Positions 48,233 to 56,949 of a DNA stretch of 64,000 nucleotides are shown here, one piece after another. Each line of letters begins with the position of its first letter. Position 1 is the first letter of the stretch. Made by a program: the position numbers and the translations under genes. Source of the DNA: Agromyces archimandritae (GTDB lineage Bacteria; Actinomycetota; Actinomycetes; Actinomycetales; Microbacteriaceae); assembly GCF_018024495.1 (NCBI RefSeq), contig NZ_CP071696.1, forward strand, positions 2,294,001-2,358,000. Reading direction: 5' to 3'. The notes under the pieces are model-generated. The model was not told the origin of the DNA. It ran no database searches and worked only from the letters and a program-made list of their open reading frames with translations.

Positions 48233-48310
48233 CGCCGATTTGCTGCCTCCAATCCGCCGATTTGCTTCATCTGGTTCGCCGATTTGCTGCCGGCGATCCG
48301 CCGAATCGCT
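48233..48310. repeat. Four direct repeats with an exact 22-bp period upstream of the AAA ATPase
   Basis: CGCCGATTTGCT at 48233, 48255 and 48277, and the variant CGCCGAATCGCT at 48299. The conserved 12-mer alternates with 10-bp variable spacers. Two turns of DNA separate the units, as in operator or iteron arrays. It lies upstream of the minus-strand ATPase gene and before the divergent hydrolase gene. Confidence 0.85.
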
Positions 48311-48441
48311 TCGCCCGATGCGGTGATCCGCATCCGCGTGCGGTTGCGAGCAGCTCACGCGCACGCCCCGTGCGGCGCGGGGCGCCGGAGCGGGTGGGAT
48401 CCGGCATCCGCACCCGGCGAAGAACCGTTAGCGTGGTGCAG

Positions 48442-49626
48442 GTGAATTCCCCTGTCAATGCCGAGGTCGTCGGTCGGCTCGGCCGCCTCGGCCTCAACCG
48501 ACCCGACTCGATCAACGCCATCGACCTCGAGATGATGCACGCCCTGACCGAGACGCTCGACGCGTGGGCGACGGACCCGGCCGTGTCGGCGATCCTGCTC
48601 GAGGGCCTCGGCGACTACGGCTTCTGCGCCGGCGGCGACTTCCGTGAGATCCTGACCCGCGCGGCCGAGGGCATGACGATCGGCACCGTGTTCTTCCGCG
48701 ACGAGTACCGCCTCATCGCCAAGCTCGCCGAGCACCCCAAGCCGATCGTGTCGATCATGCACGGCATGACGATGGGCGGCGGCATCTCGCTGGCCGGTCA
48801 TGTGGGCCTCAGGGTCGTCAGCGACCGCGTCAAGCTCGGCCAGCCCGAGACCGGCTACGGCTTCGTGCCCGACGGCGGGGCGACCTGGCGCCTCGCGCGC
48901 ACGCCCGGCGAGATCGGCACGTATCTCGCCCTGAACTCGGCAGATATGGCGGCGGCGGATGCCGTGGCGCTCGGCTTCGCGGATGCCGTCGTGCCCGCGG
49001 CGCGCATCGGGGAGCTGACCGCCGCCCTCGCCGATGCGGTGGATACGGCCGCTCCCGAGGAGAAGGTGCGGCGTTTCGCCGTCTCGCCGGGGGAGTCGGC
49101 GGTGATGGCCCGCCGCGACTGGATCGACGCCTGCTATTCGGCCGACACCGTGCAGGAGATCCTGGAGCGCCTGTGGGTGTTCTCGAGCGGCCGCGAGGTC
49201 GGGGGGCTGCGGGCATCGGAGTCGATGGATCCGGATGCCGCCGCGCACGCGACCGAAGCCGCCGACACGCTGCTCGGGCTCTCGCCGACGGCGCTCGTGG
49301 CGACCCTGCGCTCGGTGCGGGCCGCGCGCGACGGCGAGACCCTGCGCGAGGCGCTCGAACGCGAGCTCCGCCTCGCCCGCTGGTTCACCACGCAGCCCGA
49401 CATGTTCACCGGCGTCCAGGCCCTCGTCGCGCAGAACACCGAGACGCTGCACCAGGCGGTCGTGCCCGACTGGAAGCCGGCCGACCTCTCCGCCGTCGAC
49501 GTCACCGACATCGTCGCCGCGATGGAGACCCCGCTGCGGCACAGCGTGTTCCCGCGCGGGCTCGGCATCCCCGAGGATGAGCAGGCCGCGGCCGCGGCCG
49601 CCGGGCGGGGGGCGCGCCGGGCGTAG
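48442..49626 (+). CDS. Enoyl-CoA hydratase/3-hydroxyisobutyryl-CoA hydrolase family protein
   Basis: 394 residues, crotonase superfamily, HIBCH-like size and architecture. The oxyanion-hole segments are FCAGGDFREI and MHGMTMGGGISLAGHVGLRV; the catalytic Glu lies in LGQPETGYGFVPDGGA, and the C-terminal extension has FTTQPDMFTGVQALV. The start is GTG 48442, with TAGCGT (48429-48434) 7 bases upstream, fitting a leaderless transcript; GTG 48433 is in frame. Predicted to hydrolyse a branched 3-hydroxyacyl-CoA, which agrees with the catabolic genes that follow. Confidence 0.85.
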   Translation: MNSPVNAEVVGRLGRLGLNRPDSINAIDLEMMHALTETLDAWATDPAVSAILLEGLGDYGFCAGGDFREILTRAAEGMTIGTVFFRDEYRLIAKLAEHPKPIVSIMHGMTMGGGISLAGHVGLRVVSDRVKLGQPETGYGFVPDGGATWRLARTPGEIGTYLALNSADMAAADAVALGFADAVVPAARIGELTAALADAVDTAAPEEKVRRFAVSPGESAVMARRDWIDACYSADTVQEILERLWVFSSGREVGGLRASESMDPDAAAHATEAADTLLGLSPTALVATLRSVRAARDGETLREALERELRLARWFTTQPDMFTGVQALVAQNTETLHQAVVPDWKPADLSAVDVTDIVAAMETPLRHSVFPRGLGIPEDEQAAAAAAGRGARRA

Positions 49627-49718
49627 AGGCGGTCGAGGCGGGGCGCGCCGGCGGGCTGCGCCCCGGTTTCGCGCGCCCCGGCATCCGCTCACGATCGGCG
49701 ATTCCGCGCGCCGCTCTT

Positions 49719-49759
49719 GTGAACCTGCATTCACTTCCGTAAGTTAACGCACGTTCACC
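49719..49759. promoter_or_regulatory. Two TetR-type operators upstream of lcp
   Basis: GTGAACCTGCATTCAC (49719-49734) and GTTAACGCACGTTCAC (49744-49759), starts 25 bp apart. Both fit the 16-bp palindrome found at 51149, 56884 and 59740. Confidence 0.75.
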
Positions 49760-49844
49760 AGTGCGGATGGATTCGCGGGTTCCACGGTGCCGCCCCGACG
49801 ACGGCGCTTGCGGGACCGTCCGCTGTTCACAAGCAGGAGGCAAC

Positions 49845-51074
49845 GTGGCCGACATGAACCGACGCACCGTCTTGACGCTGGGAGCAGCCCTCGGGCTGGG
49901 CGGCGTCTTCGCACCGCAGGCCGCACAGGCCGCGCAGGCAGGCAGGTCCCCGTGGACCTGGTCGCCGACGCGATCCGTGCTCGGCAGCGGATCAGGAACC
50001 GACCCGCAGTGGGTCTGGGACGACGACATCGACCGCATCATGGCGAACGTCATCGACAGCGGCCAGGTGCCGGCCGTCAACCAGGCGATCCTGCCGTGGG
50101 TGCACAACAACCAGCCCCTGCCCACGGGGCTGCCGCCCGAACTGTCGACCTGGCTGCAGTCGAGCACGCAGATGCCCGAGTGGGCCGACATGACCAAGCT
50201 CCGCCGTGCGGCCGACTTCAACCGGCGCAAAGACCTCTACCTCTTCGTCATCTACGGCATCGGCGGCGGCATCATGTCGACCGTCATCCCCCGCGAGGCG
50301 AAGTCGGTGTACTGGTCCAAGGGCGGCGCCGACATGCAGGACCGCGCGGCGAAGACCTTCTCCTTCGGGTACGACCTGAGCGACATCGACGCCTTCGAGC
50401 AGAGCGGCGAATTCGTGGTCACCTCGAACAAGACGCGCATGGTGCACGCCGCCGTGCGGCATCTGCTGCCGCAGTCGCCGCACTGGCAGGCGGTCGCCGA
50501 CGAGGAGATCCCGATCTCGAACCAGGACATCCTCGTCACCTTCCACTCCACGGGCACCTTCGCGCACCGGAAGCTCCGCGAGTGGCGGGTGCCGATGACG
50601 CGCGCCGACGAGGAGGCCTTCCTGCACTCGTGGCAGGTCGCCCTGCACTTCCTCGGCGTGCGCGACGAGTACATCCCGGCGACGTGGGATGCCGCGCATG
50701 CGCAGGCCGCCGAGATCCTCACCCCGCAGCTGACCTGGACCCAGGAGGGGCAGGAGCTCGCCGAGGTGCTCCTCGGGCTGACCGCGCAGGTCGACCTGGG
50801 CGTCACGCGCGGCTTCCTGAACGAGTTCGTGCGCTACCAGCTCGGCAACGAGGTCGGCGACTGGCTCGGGCTGCGCCGCGACTACGTGGCCGCGGCGACC
50901 ATCCGCGCCGGGTGGCCGACGTACATCGCCTTCCGCGAGGGGCTGCTGCCGGTCGCGCCGGTGAGCTTCTACATGTTCGACCAGTTCGTGCGTGCGCTCG
51001 CGATGGCGTTCCTGAACCGCGGGGAGTCGGGGACGACGACGCCCATCACGATCCCCGACATGAACCGCCCGTGA
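49845..51074 (+). CDS. Latex-clearing-protein-like oxygenase (Lcp/rubber oxygenase, DUF2236)
   Basis: 409 residues. GTG 49845 is fixed by AGGAGG five bases upstream. A twin-arginine signal (MNRRTVLTLGAALGLGG, cut after AQA) sends it out folded, as for Lcp heme proteins. The rubber-oxygenase domain carries IPREAKSVYWSKGGADMQDR and KTRMVHAAVRHLLPQSPHW. The residues I recall as conserved in Lcp of Streptomyces K30 (E148, R164, K167, T168, H198, H203) fall at E151, R167, K170, T171, H201 and H206, a constant offset of three, and H201 would be the heme ligand. It should split polyisoprenoid double bonds to aldehyde and ketone ends. Another prenyl substrate is possible. Confidence 0.85.
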   Translation: MADMNRRTVLTLGAALGLGGVFAPQAAQAAQAGRSPWTWSPTRSVLGSGSGTDPQWVWDDDIDRIMANVIDSGQVPAVNQAILPWVHNNQPLPTGLPPELSTWLQSSTQMPEWADMTKLRRAADFNRRKDLYLFVIYGIGGGIMSTVIPREAKSVYWSKGGADMQDRAAKTFSFGYDLSDIDAFEQSGEFVVTSNKTRMVHAAVRHLLPQSPHWQAVADEEIPISNQDILVTFHSTGTFAHRKLREWRVPMTRADEEAFLHSWQVALHFLGVRDEYIPATWDAAHAQAAEILTPQLTWTQEGQELAEVLLGLTAQVDLGVTRGFLNEFVRYQLGNEVGDWLGLRRDYVAAATIRAGWPTYIAFREGLLPVAPVSFYMFDQFVRALAMAFLNRGESGTTTPITIPDMNRP

Positions 51075-51078
51075 AGAC

Positions 51079-51125
51079 GACGGGGCGGGTGGATGCCGTG
51101 CGGCACGGCATCCACCCGCCCCGTC
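51079..51125 (+). terminator. Very strong hairpin after lcp, GTGGATGCC palindrome family
   Basis: Perfect 23-bp arms (51079-51101 and 51103-51125) around a single central G; the core reads GTGGATGCCGTGC. It begins four bases after the lcp stop and separates lcp from the racemase operon. A TCTGTTC tail follows. Confidence 0.85.
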
Positions 51126-51148
51126 TGTTCGACGACCCGACCCAAAAA

Positions 51149-51164
51149 GTGAATCCGGATTCAC
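51149..51164. promoter_or_regulatory. TetR-type operator upstream of the racemase operon
   Basis: Perfect palindrome GTGAATCCGGATTCAC, 85 bases before the racemase start. Best-conserved copy of the regulon motif. Confidence 0.8.
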
Positions 51165-51249
51165 GTTTTCGGCTTGACCGCGCGGCCGCCGATGGCAGAA
51201 TGGCCGCGAGGCGACCCGACGGTCGCCCTGATCCCGAAGGAGTGATCGC

Positions 51250-52473
51250 GTGAGCACGGCACCGGCGGCGAAGGCGGCCCCCTACGGCGGGCCCGCCGCG
51301 CCGGGCGCGGCATCCGCCGGGGAACCGGCCGCCCGGCCCGCTGCACGGACCGCGGCATCCGCCCGGGAGTCGGCCGCAGGCCCGACACCCCTCGCCGGCA
51401 TCCGCGTCGTCGAGTTCGCCGGCGCCGGCCCCGCCCCCTTCGCCGCGATGCTCCTCGCCGATCTCGGCGCCGACGTCGTGCGCATCGAGCGCCCCGAGCC
51501 CGGCGAACTGCCCGCCGACCCGGCCGACACCATGCTCCGCCGCCGCACGATCGTCGTCGCCGATCTGAAGGACGCCGACGACCTCGCCCGGGTGCGCGCG
51601 CTCGCCGCAAGCGCCGACGTGCTCGTCGAGGGCTTCCGGCCCGGCGTCATGGAACGCCTCGGGCTCGGCCCCGAAGAACTGCGGACCGCCAACCCCCGGC
51701 TCGTCTACGGCCGCATGACCGGCTGGGGGCAGAGCGGGCCGTGGGCGGATCGCGTCGGCCACGACCTCGGCTACCTCTCGATCACGGGGATGCTGCACGC
51801 CATCGGCCCCGCCGAGCACCCGGTCGTGCCGCTGAACCTCGTCGCCGACTACGGCGGCGGCGCCATGTTCCTCGTCACCGGCATCCTCGCCGCCCTCCTC
51901 GAACGCACCCGCACCGGGCGCGGCCGCACCATCGACGCCGCCATGATCGACGGCGTCGCCCAGCTCGGCCACGCCCAGTTCTCCCTCGCCGCTTCCGGGC
52001 GGTGGCGCGACGAACGGGCCGCGAACCTCATCGACGGCGGCGCCCCCTTCTACACCGTGTACGCGTGCGCCGACGGCCGGCACGTCGCCGTCGCCGCCCT
52101 CGAGGCACGCTTCTACGGTGCCCTGCTCGACGGTCTCGGCCTCGACGCGGCAACCCTGCCGGCGCGCGACGACCCCGCGAACTGGCCCGAGCTGCGGGGC
52201 CGCCTCGCCGCCGCGTTCGCGAGCCGCACCCGCGACGAGTGGGCCGCCGCCTTCGACGGCACCGAGGCGTGCGTGACGCCCGTGCTGTCGATGCGCGAGG
52301 CCCCGGCGCACCCGCAGGCCGTCGCCCGCGGCATCCACCTCGACCATCACGGTCGGCTCGCGCCGGCCGCCGCCCCGCGCTTCGACGGCGCCGCACCCGG
52401 CCGGACCCCCGCCCGGCCCGCGCGCAGCACCCTCGACGACGCCCTCGCCGCCTGGACCATGGAGGAAGCATGA
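51250..52473 (+). CDS. Alpha-methylacyl-CoA racemase/CaiB-family CoA transferase
   Basis: 407 residues, CaiB/BaiF family. After a 48-residue Ala-rich extension (low complexity) come LAGIRVVEFAGAGPAPFAAMLLADLGADVVRIE, the family Asp in RVGHDLGYLSITGML, and GGGAMFLVTGILAALLERTRTGRG. The GHDLNY-like motif and overall order resemble alpha-methylacyl-CoA racemases, which invert methyl-branched acyl-CoAs before beta-oxidation. GTG 51250 with GAAGGAG upstream. Overlaps etfB (ATGA). Confidence 0.87.
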   Translation: MSTAPAAKAAPYGGPAAPGAASAGEPAARPAARTAASARESAAGPTPLAGIRVVEFAGAGPAPFAAMLLADLGADVVRIERPEPGELPADPADTMLRRRTIVVADLKDADDLARVRALAASADVLVEGFRPGVMERLGLGPEELRTANPRLVYGRMTGWGQSGPWADRVGHDLGYLSITGMLHAIGPAEHPVVPLNLVADYGGGAMFLVTGILAALLERTRTGRGRTIDAAMIDGVAQLGHAQFSLAASGRWRDERAANLIDGGAPFYTVYACADGRHVAVAALEARFYGALLDGLGLDAATLPARDDPANWPELRGRLAAAFASRTRDEWAAAFDGTEACVTPVLSMREAPAHPQAVARGIHLDHHGRLAPAAAPRFDGAAPGRTPARPARSTLDDALAAWTMEEA

Positions 52474-53246
52474 GAATCCTGGTGCTCGTCAAAGACGTGC
52501 CCGACACCTACGGCGCCCGCGCCCTGCACCTCGAGACGGGGCTCGCCGAACGCGAGGCCGGCGAGCGGGTGATCGACGAGATCGACGAACGCGCCCTGGA
52601 GCTCGCGCTGCGCCACCGCGACGAACACCCCGGCACCGAGGTGGTCGCCCTCGCCATGGGGCCGGCCGCCGCCGCGTCGAGCCTGCGCCGCGCCCTCGCG
52701 ATGGGCGCCGGGCGGGCCGTGCACGTCGTCGACGAGGCCCTGCTCGGGGCCGACCTCGGCCTCACCGCCGAGACCCTCGCCCGCGCGATCGACCGCATCG
52801 GCGCCGAGCTCGTCATCGCCGGCGACCGGTCCACCGACGGGGGAGGCGGCGTCGTGCCGGCGATGATCGCCGAACACCTCGGCATCGCCCAGCTCACCGG
52901 GCTCGACTCCGTCGAGATCGGCGACGGCCGCGTCGACGGCGTACGCGCGACCGAATACGGGGCCGTGGCCGCGGGCGCCGAACTGCCCGCGATCGTCTCG
53001 GTCACCGAGAAGCTGCCCGACGCCCGACTCGCGAGCTTCAAGGGCATCATGGCCGCCAAGAAGCAGACCATCGAGACCCTGGACCTCGCCGAGCTCGGCA
53101 TCGACGCCGACGACCACGCATCCGCCCGATCGATCATGATCGCCGTCGCGCCGCGGCCGCCGCGCGCAGCCGGCGTGAAGATCATCGACGAAGGCGACGC
53201 CGGCGAACGCCTCGCCGAGTTCCTCGCCGCCGAACGCCTCGCCTGA
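52470..53246 (+). CDS. etfB: Electron-transfer flavoprotein beta subunit
   Basis: 258 residues. Signature MRILVLVKDVPDT at the N-terminus, AMGAGRAVHVVDE and the typical EtfB loop DRSTDGGGGVVPAMIAEHLG. The C-terminal dehydrogenase-recognition region includes KLPDARLASFKGIMAAKKQTIETL. Accepts electrons from acyl-CoA dehydrogenases with EtfA. Confidence 0.94.
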   Translation: MRILVLVKDVPDTYGARALHLETGLAEREAGERVIDEIDERALELALRHRDEHPGTEVVALAMGPAAAASSLRRALAMGAGRAVHVVDEALLGADLGLTAETLARAIDRIGAELVIAGDRSTDGGGGVVPAMIAEHLGIAQLTGLDSVEIGDGRVDGVRATEYGAVAAGAELPAIVSVTEKLPDARLASFKGIMAAKKQTIETLDLAELGIDADDHASARSIMIAVAPRPPRAAGVKIIDEGDAGERLAEFLAAERLA

Positions 53247-53315
53247 GCACCGGACGCCGACCACCGCCAGCCCCGCCCGCTCGCGGGCCCAGCCCCACCC
53301 ATGAAGGAAGCCGAG

Positions 53316-54311
53316 ATGCCAGACCCAGCCCCCGTCCTCGTGCTGCTCGACGTCGCCCCCGACGGCGGCCTCGCCGGCACGGCGGCCGGCCTCCTCGCCG
53401 CCGCCGACGCGATCGGCGAGCCCGTCGCCCTCATCGCCCCCGCCGACGAGTCCGCCGGCGATGCCCTCGCCGCCGCGGCCGCCGCCCTCGGCGCGGCACG
53501 CGTGCTGCTCGCCGCCGGGGCTGCGCCCGTCGCCGGCGGCACCGTCGCCGTGCCGCTCGCCGACGCCCTGGACACCGCCGCCGCGGCCGTCGGACCGGTC
53601 GCCGTGCTCGCGGCGCACACGCTCGACGCGCGCGAGGCCGCCGCCCGCTACGCCGTGCGGGCACGGGCGGCGCTCGCCGTCGACGCCGTCGGAGTCGACC
53701 GCGACGAGGAAGGCGTCATCGTCCGGCACTCCGCATTCGGCGGCGCCTACGACGTCGTCTCGGCGGCCACCCACGGCGCCCCCGTCATCACGATCCGCCC
53801 CGGTGCGGTCACGGCCCGTGCGGCGGCGCGCCCGACCGTCGCCGAACGTCTCGCGGTGCCGCCGAGCGGTCGGCCCGCGGCCCGTATCGCCTCGGTCGAA
53901 CCACGCGTCGCCGACAGCACCCGCCCCGAACTCCGCGGTGCCGAGAAGGTCGTCTCGGGCGGACGCGGGCTCGGCTCCGCCGAGGGCTTCGCGCTCGTCG
54001 AACGGCTCGCGGATGCGCTCGGCGCCGCGGTCGGCGCCTCGCGCGCGGCCGTCGACGCCGGCTACGTCGCCCAGCAGAGCCAGGTCGGTCAGACCGGCGT
54101 CTCGGTGTCGCCGCGCCTGTACATGGCCCTCGGCATCTCGGGCGCGATCCAGCACCGTGCCGGCATGCAGACCTCGCAGACCATCGTCGCGATCAACACC
54201 GACGCCGACGCGCCCATCTTCGACATCGCGGACTTCGGCATCGTCGGCGACGTGTTCCGGGTGGTTCCCCAGCTCATCGCCGCCCTCGAATCGGAGCGGG
54301 TGTCCTCGTGA
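53316..54311 (+). CDS. etfA: Electron-transfer flavoprotein alpha subunit
   Basis: 331 residues. FAD-binding C-terminal domain: [54 protein letters not shown] and the end [26 protein letters not shown] 53316 with GGAAG upstream; an ATG 15 bases earlier is in frame. Its stop overlaps the next gene's GTG start. Confidence 0.94.
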   Translation: MPDPAPVLVLLDVAPDGGLAGTAAGLLAAADAIGEPVALIAPADESAGDALAAAAAALGAARVLLAAGAAPVAGGTVAVPLADALDTAAAAVGPVAVLAAHTLDAREAAARYAVRARAALAVDAVGVDRDEEGVIVRHSAFGGAYDVVSAATHGAPVITIRPGAVTARAAARPTVAERLAVPPSGRPAARIASVEPRVADSTRPELRGAEKVVSGGRGLGSAEGFALVERLADALGAAVGASRAAVDAGYVAQQSQVGQTGVSVSPRLYMALGISGAIQHRAGMQTSQTIVAINTDADAPIFDIADFGIVGDVFRVVPQLIAALESERVSS

Positions 54312-55726
54312 GCGCTCCGACGCTCCGCCGCGGGCTGCCGCGGGTGCCGGGCGGCGAGCCGTGGCCGCCGGTGGGGGAGGTGCCGGGGTCGGCCGCTTCA
54401 GGCCTCGACGCGGAGTCCGCTGCGGTGGATGCCTCGGGCACCGTTGCTGCGGGCGCCGCCGGTGTCGCGGCGGTCGATGCCGCGGGCGCGGTCGCGGTGC
54501 CTGCATCGGGGCCTGCGGGGGTGGACGACCCTGGTGCCGGTGCTGCCGCCGATTCTTCGGGGGTGGATGCCGCGGGCGCCGTCGCAGGTATCGCCGGCCC
54601 GGACGTCGCGGTCTCCGCATCGGCGGGGTCCGCCGGGGCCCCGCTCCGTCGCGGACTGCCGCGGGTGCCCGGCGGCGAGCCGTGGCCGCCCGCCGGATTC
54701 GCGCCGGCGCCGCCGGTCTCGGGCGCGCCCGCCGTCGCACCTGCGGCATCCACCGCCCCTGAGGCATCCACCGCCCCAACGGCATCCACTGCGCCCCCGG
54801 CATCCACTGCGCTCTCGGCATCCACCGCCCCCGAAGCCACTGCCCGCCGCCGGGCCGCCCGCTGGGCGCTGGTGGCCGCGGGCGTCGTCGTCGCCGTGCT
54901 CGCGGTGGTGCTGCTCGCGCGCTGGCTGCGCGGCCTCGAGCCCGTGCAGGCGTTCCTCGCCGAATACCCCGGCGAGGCGCCGCTGCCGGCCGCGGCGCCC
55001 GTCGGCATCCCGGCCTGGCTCGGCTGGCAGCACTTCTGCAACGTGTTCCTCATGGTCCTGATCGTGCGTTCGGGCCTGCAGGTGCGCCGCGAACGGCGGC
55101 CGGCGGCGTACTGGGCGTCGCGTCGCCGGCCCGAGCGGAAGATCCCGCTGAACGCGTGGTTCCACCAGAGCCTCGACGTGCTGTGGCTGGCGAACGGCCT
55201 CGTGTTCGTCGTGCTGCTCGCGGTGACGGGGCAGTGGATGCGGATCGTGCCGAGCGACTGGGCCGTCGTGCCGAACGCGGCGTCTGCGCTCCTGCAGTAC
55301 GCCTCGCTCGACTGGCCGGTCGAGCACGGCTGGACGAACTACAACGCCCTGCAGCAGCTCGCGTACTTCGCGACGGTGTTCCTGGCGGCGCCGCTCGCGG
55401 CCGTGACGGGGGTGCGGATGTCGGGCTGGTGGCCGGCACGTGCCGAACGGCTGAACCGGGCGTATCCGATCGAGCTCGCGCGGGCGATCCACTTCCCGGT
55501 CATGCTGTATTTCGTCGCGTTCGTCGTGATGCACGTCGGCCTCGTGTTCGCGACCGGGGCGTTGCGCAACCTGAACCACATGTACGGCGGGCAGGATGCG
55601 GTGAACTGGGTCGGCTTCGCCGTCTTCTGCGCCTCCCTGCTCGTCATCGCGGCCGCGTGGATCGCCGCCCGTCCGCTCGTGCTCGCGCCCATCGCGGGCC
55701 TGTTCGGGCGGGTGAGCCGGCGATGA
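54308..55726 (+). CDS. Membrane cytochrome b-type protein with duplicated N-terminal motif
   Basis: 472 residues. The N-terminal 180 residues are soluble and low-complexity, with the motif [16 protein letters not shown] at residues 6-21 and again at 113-128, then five AST(A)P-type hexapeptides (147-177) encoded by 18-bp DNA repeats. The rest has about five spans of a cytochrome b561/b6-like fold: [55 protein letters not shown]. The His residues in these spans could bind two hemes. GTG start overlaps etfA, so it probably takes ETF electrons to the membrane quinone pool (inference). Confidence 0.8.
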   Translation: MSAPTLRRGLPRVPGGEPWPPVGEVPGSAASGLDAESAAVDASGTVAAGAAGVAAVDAAGAVAVPASGPAGVDDPGAGAAADSSGVDAAGAVAGIAGPDVAVSASAGSAGAPLRRGLPRVPGGEPWPPAGFAPAPPVSGAPAVAPAASTAPEASTAPTASTAPPASTALSASTAPEATARRRAARWALVAAGVVVAVLAVVLLARWLRGLEPVQAFLAEYPGEAPLPAAAPVGIPAWLGWQHFCNVFLMVLIVRSGLQVRRERRPAAYWASRRRPERKIPLNAWFHQSLDVLWLANGLVFVVLLAVTGQWMRIVPSDWAVVPNAASALLQYASLDWPVEHGWTNYNALQQLAYFATVFLAAPLAAVTGVRMSGWWPARAERLNRAYPIELARAIHFPVMLYFVAFVVMHVGLVFATGALRNLNHMYGGQDAVNWVGFAVFCASLLVIAAAWIAARPLVLAPIAGLFGRVSRR

Positions 55727-56844
55727 GCGAGCAGACGCGCGAGGCCGGGCCGGTGCTCACCGAGCGGCCCGACGGCCGCGACGTCGCGGCGACCGCGGAA
55801 GAGGCGGCGCGGATGCCGGTGCCGCCGCTGCTCGTCCTCGACGCCGTGACCGCCTTCCTCGACGAGCGCGGCCTCGGCGACGGTCCGGTGGAGTGGGCGC
55901 GGATCGGCGACGGGCAGTCGAATGCGACCTTCCTGCTGCGCCGCGGCGGCGTCGAGGCGGTGCTGCGTCGCGGCCCGCGGCCGCCGCTGCCGCCGTCGGC
56001 GCACGACATGCTGCGCGAGGCGCGCATCCAGCTGCTGCTCCGGGATGCCGGGGCGTCGGTCGCCGAGGTGCTCGCCGTCTGCGAGGACCCGGAGCCCCTC
56101 GGGGTGCCGTTCTACCTCATGCGCCGTCTGCACGGCGACGTCATCACCGACGAGGTGCCGGCCCGTTTCGACACCGCCCGGGACCGCCGCGGCGTCGCCG
56201 AGGCCGCCGTCGATGCGCTCGCCGCCCTGCACGCGATCGACGTCCGCGAGGGTCCGCTCGCCGGTTACGGTCGGCCCGAGGGGTACCTCGAACGGCAGGT
56301 GTCGCGCTTCGCGGGCCTGTGGGGCAAGGTGTCGCGCCGCGAGCTGCCGCTCGTCGGCGAGCTCGCCGAACGGCTGGCGGCGACGATGCCGGCGACGCAG
56401 CGCCACGCGCTCGTGCACGGCGATTTCCGGCTCGGCAATCTCATGTTCGGCACCGGGCGGCGGCCCGAGGTGGCCGCCGTGCTCGACTGGGAGCTGTCGA
56501 CGCTCGGCGATCCGCTCGCCGATCTCGGGTATCTCGTCGCGACCTGGTCCGAGGCGTCGGGCGGCGTGCCGACGACGATGGAGCTCTCGCCGGTGACGGC
56601 CCGCCCGGGCTTCCTCGACCGGGCGGGGCTCGCAGAGCGCTACGAGCGGCTGACGGGTGCGGATGCGAGCCGGCTCGGCTGGTACCGCGCGCTCGCACTG
56701 TGGAAGTCGGCGGTGTTCAGCGAGGCGATCTACACGCGTTGGCTGGACGGGGAGCGCCCGGACGACACGACGTTCGCCCCGGGCCTCGAGGCCGGCGTGC
56801 CGCGTCTGCTCGAGGTCGCCGCCGAGGCGCTCGCCGAACGCTGA
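55723..56844 (+). CDS. APH-family phosphotransferase (acyl-CoA catabolism type)
   Basis: 373 residues. Aminoglycoside-phosphotransferase fold with catalytic D234 (VHGDFRLGNLMF) and metal-binding D255 (AVLDWELSTLGDPLADLGYL), plus the N-lobe nucleotide loop IGDGQSNATFLLRR. This version (DWELSTLGDP) is the ACAD10/11 or LvaA type that phosphorylates hydroxyacyl-CoAs, more than antibiotic kinases. Overlaps the cytochrome gene (ATGA); an acyl-CoA dehydrogenase lies at the right edge. A role on 4-hydroxyacyl-CoA intermediates is inference. Confidence 0.85.
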   Translation: MSEQTREAGPVLTERPDGRDVAATAEEAARMPVPPLLVLDAVTAFLDERGLGDGPVEWARIGDGQSNATFLLRRGGVEAVLRRGPRPPLPPSAHDMLREARIQLLLRDAGASVAEVLAVCEDPEPLGVPFYLMRRLHGDVITDEVPARFDTARDRRGVAEAAVDALAALHAIDVREGPLAGYGRPEGYLERQVSRFAGLWGKVSRRELPLVGELAERLAATMPATQRHALVHGDFRLGNLMFGTGRRPEVAAVLDWELSTLGDPLADLGYLVATWSEASGGVPTTMELSPVTARPGFLDRAGLAERYERLTGADASRLGWYRALALWKSAVFSEAIYTRWLDGERPDDTTFAPGLEAGVPRLLEVAAEALAER

Positions 56845-56883
56845 GGGCGCGCCTCTTGCCGCAGGGGCCGCCGCACGGCTAAT

Positions 56884-56899
56884 GTGAATCAGCATTCAC
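56884..56899. promoter_or_regulatory. TetR-type operator upstream of the aldehyde dehydrogenase
   Basis: GTGAATCAGCATTCAC, 51 bases before the dehydrogenase start. One of the five regulon sites; the arms GTGAAT/ATTCAC are perfect. Confidence 0.8.
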
Positions 56900-56949
56900 T
56901 TGATGCCGGATCCACACCAGCCCACCCGTTCAACGTCGAAGGGACGGCC

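Noticed and set aside
48233-48310. The 22-bp periodic repeats as a CRISPR array.
   Set aside because: Repeats are 12 bp with 10-bp spacers and no cas genes are present; CRISPR repeats and spacers are each well over 20 bp.
55723-56844. The APH-fold gene as an aminoglycoside-resistance gene.
   Set aside because: It overlaps the cytochrome gene of an acyl-CoA operon and has the DWELSTLGDP form of metabolic kinases.
56884-56949. A GTG start extending the aldehyde dehydrogenase by 22 codons.
   Set aside because: The GTG is the first triplet of the regulon operator, and ATG 56950 has a good ribosome-binding site and the normal family start.
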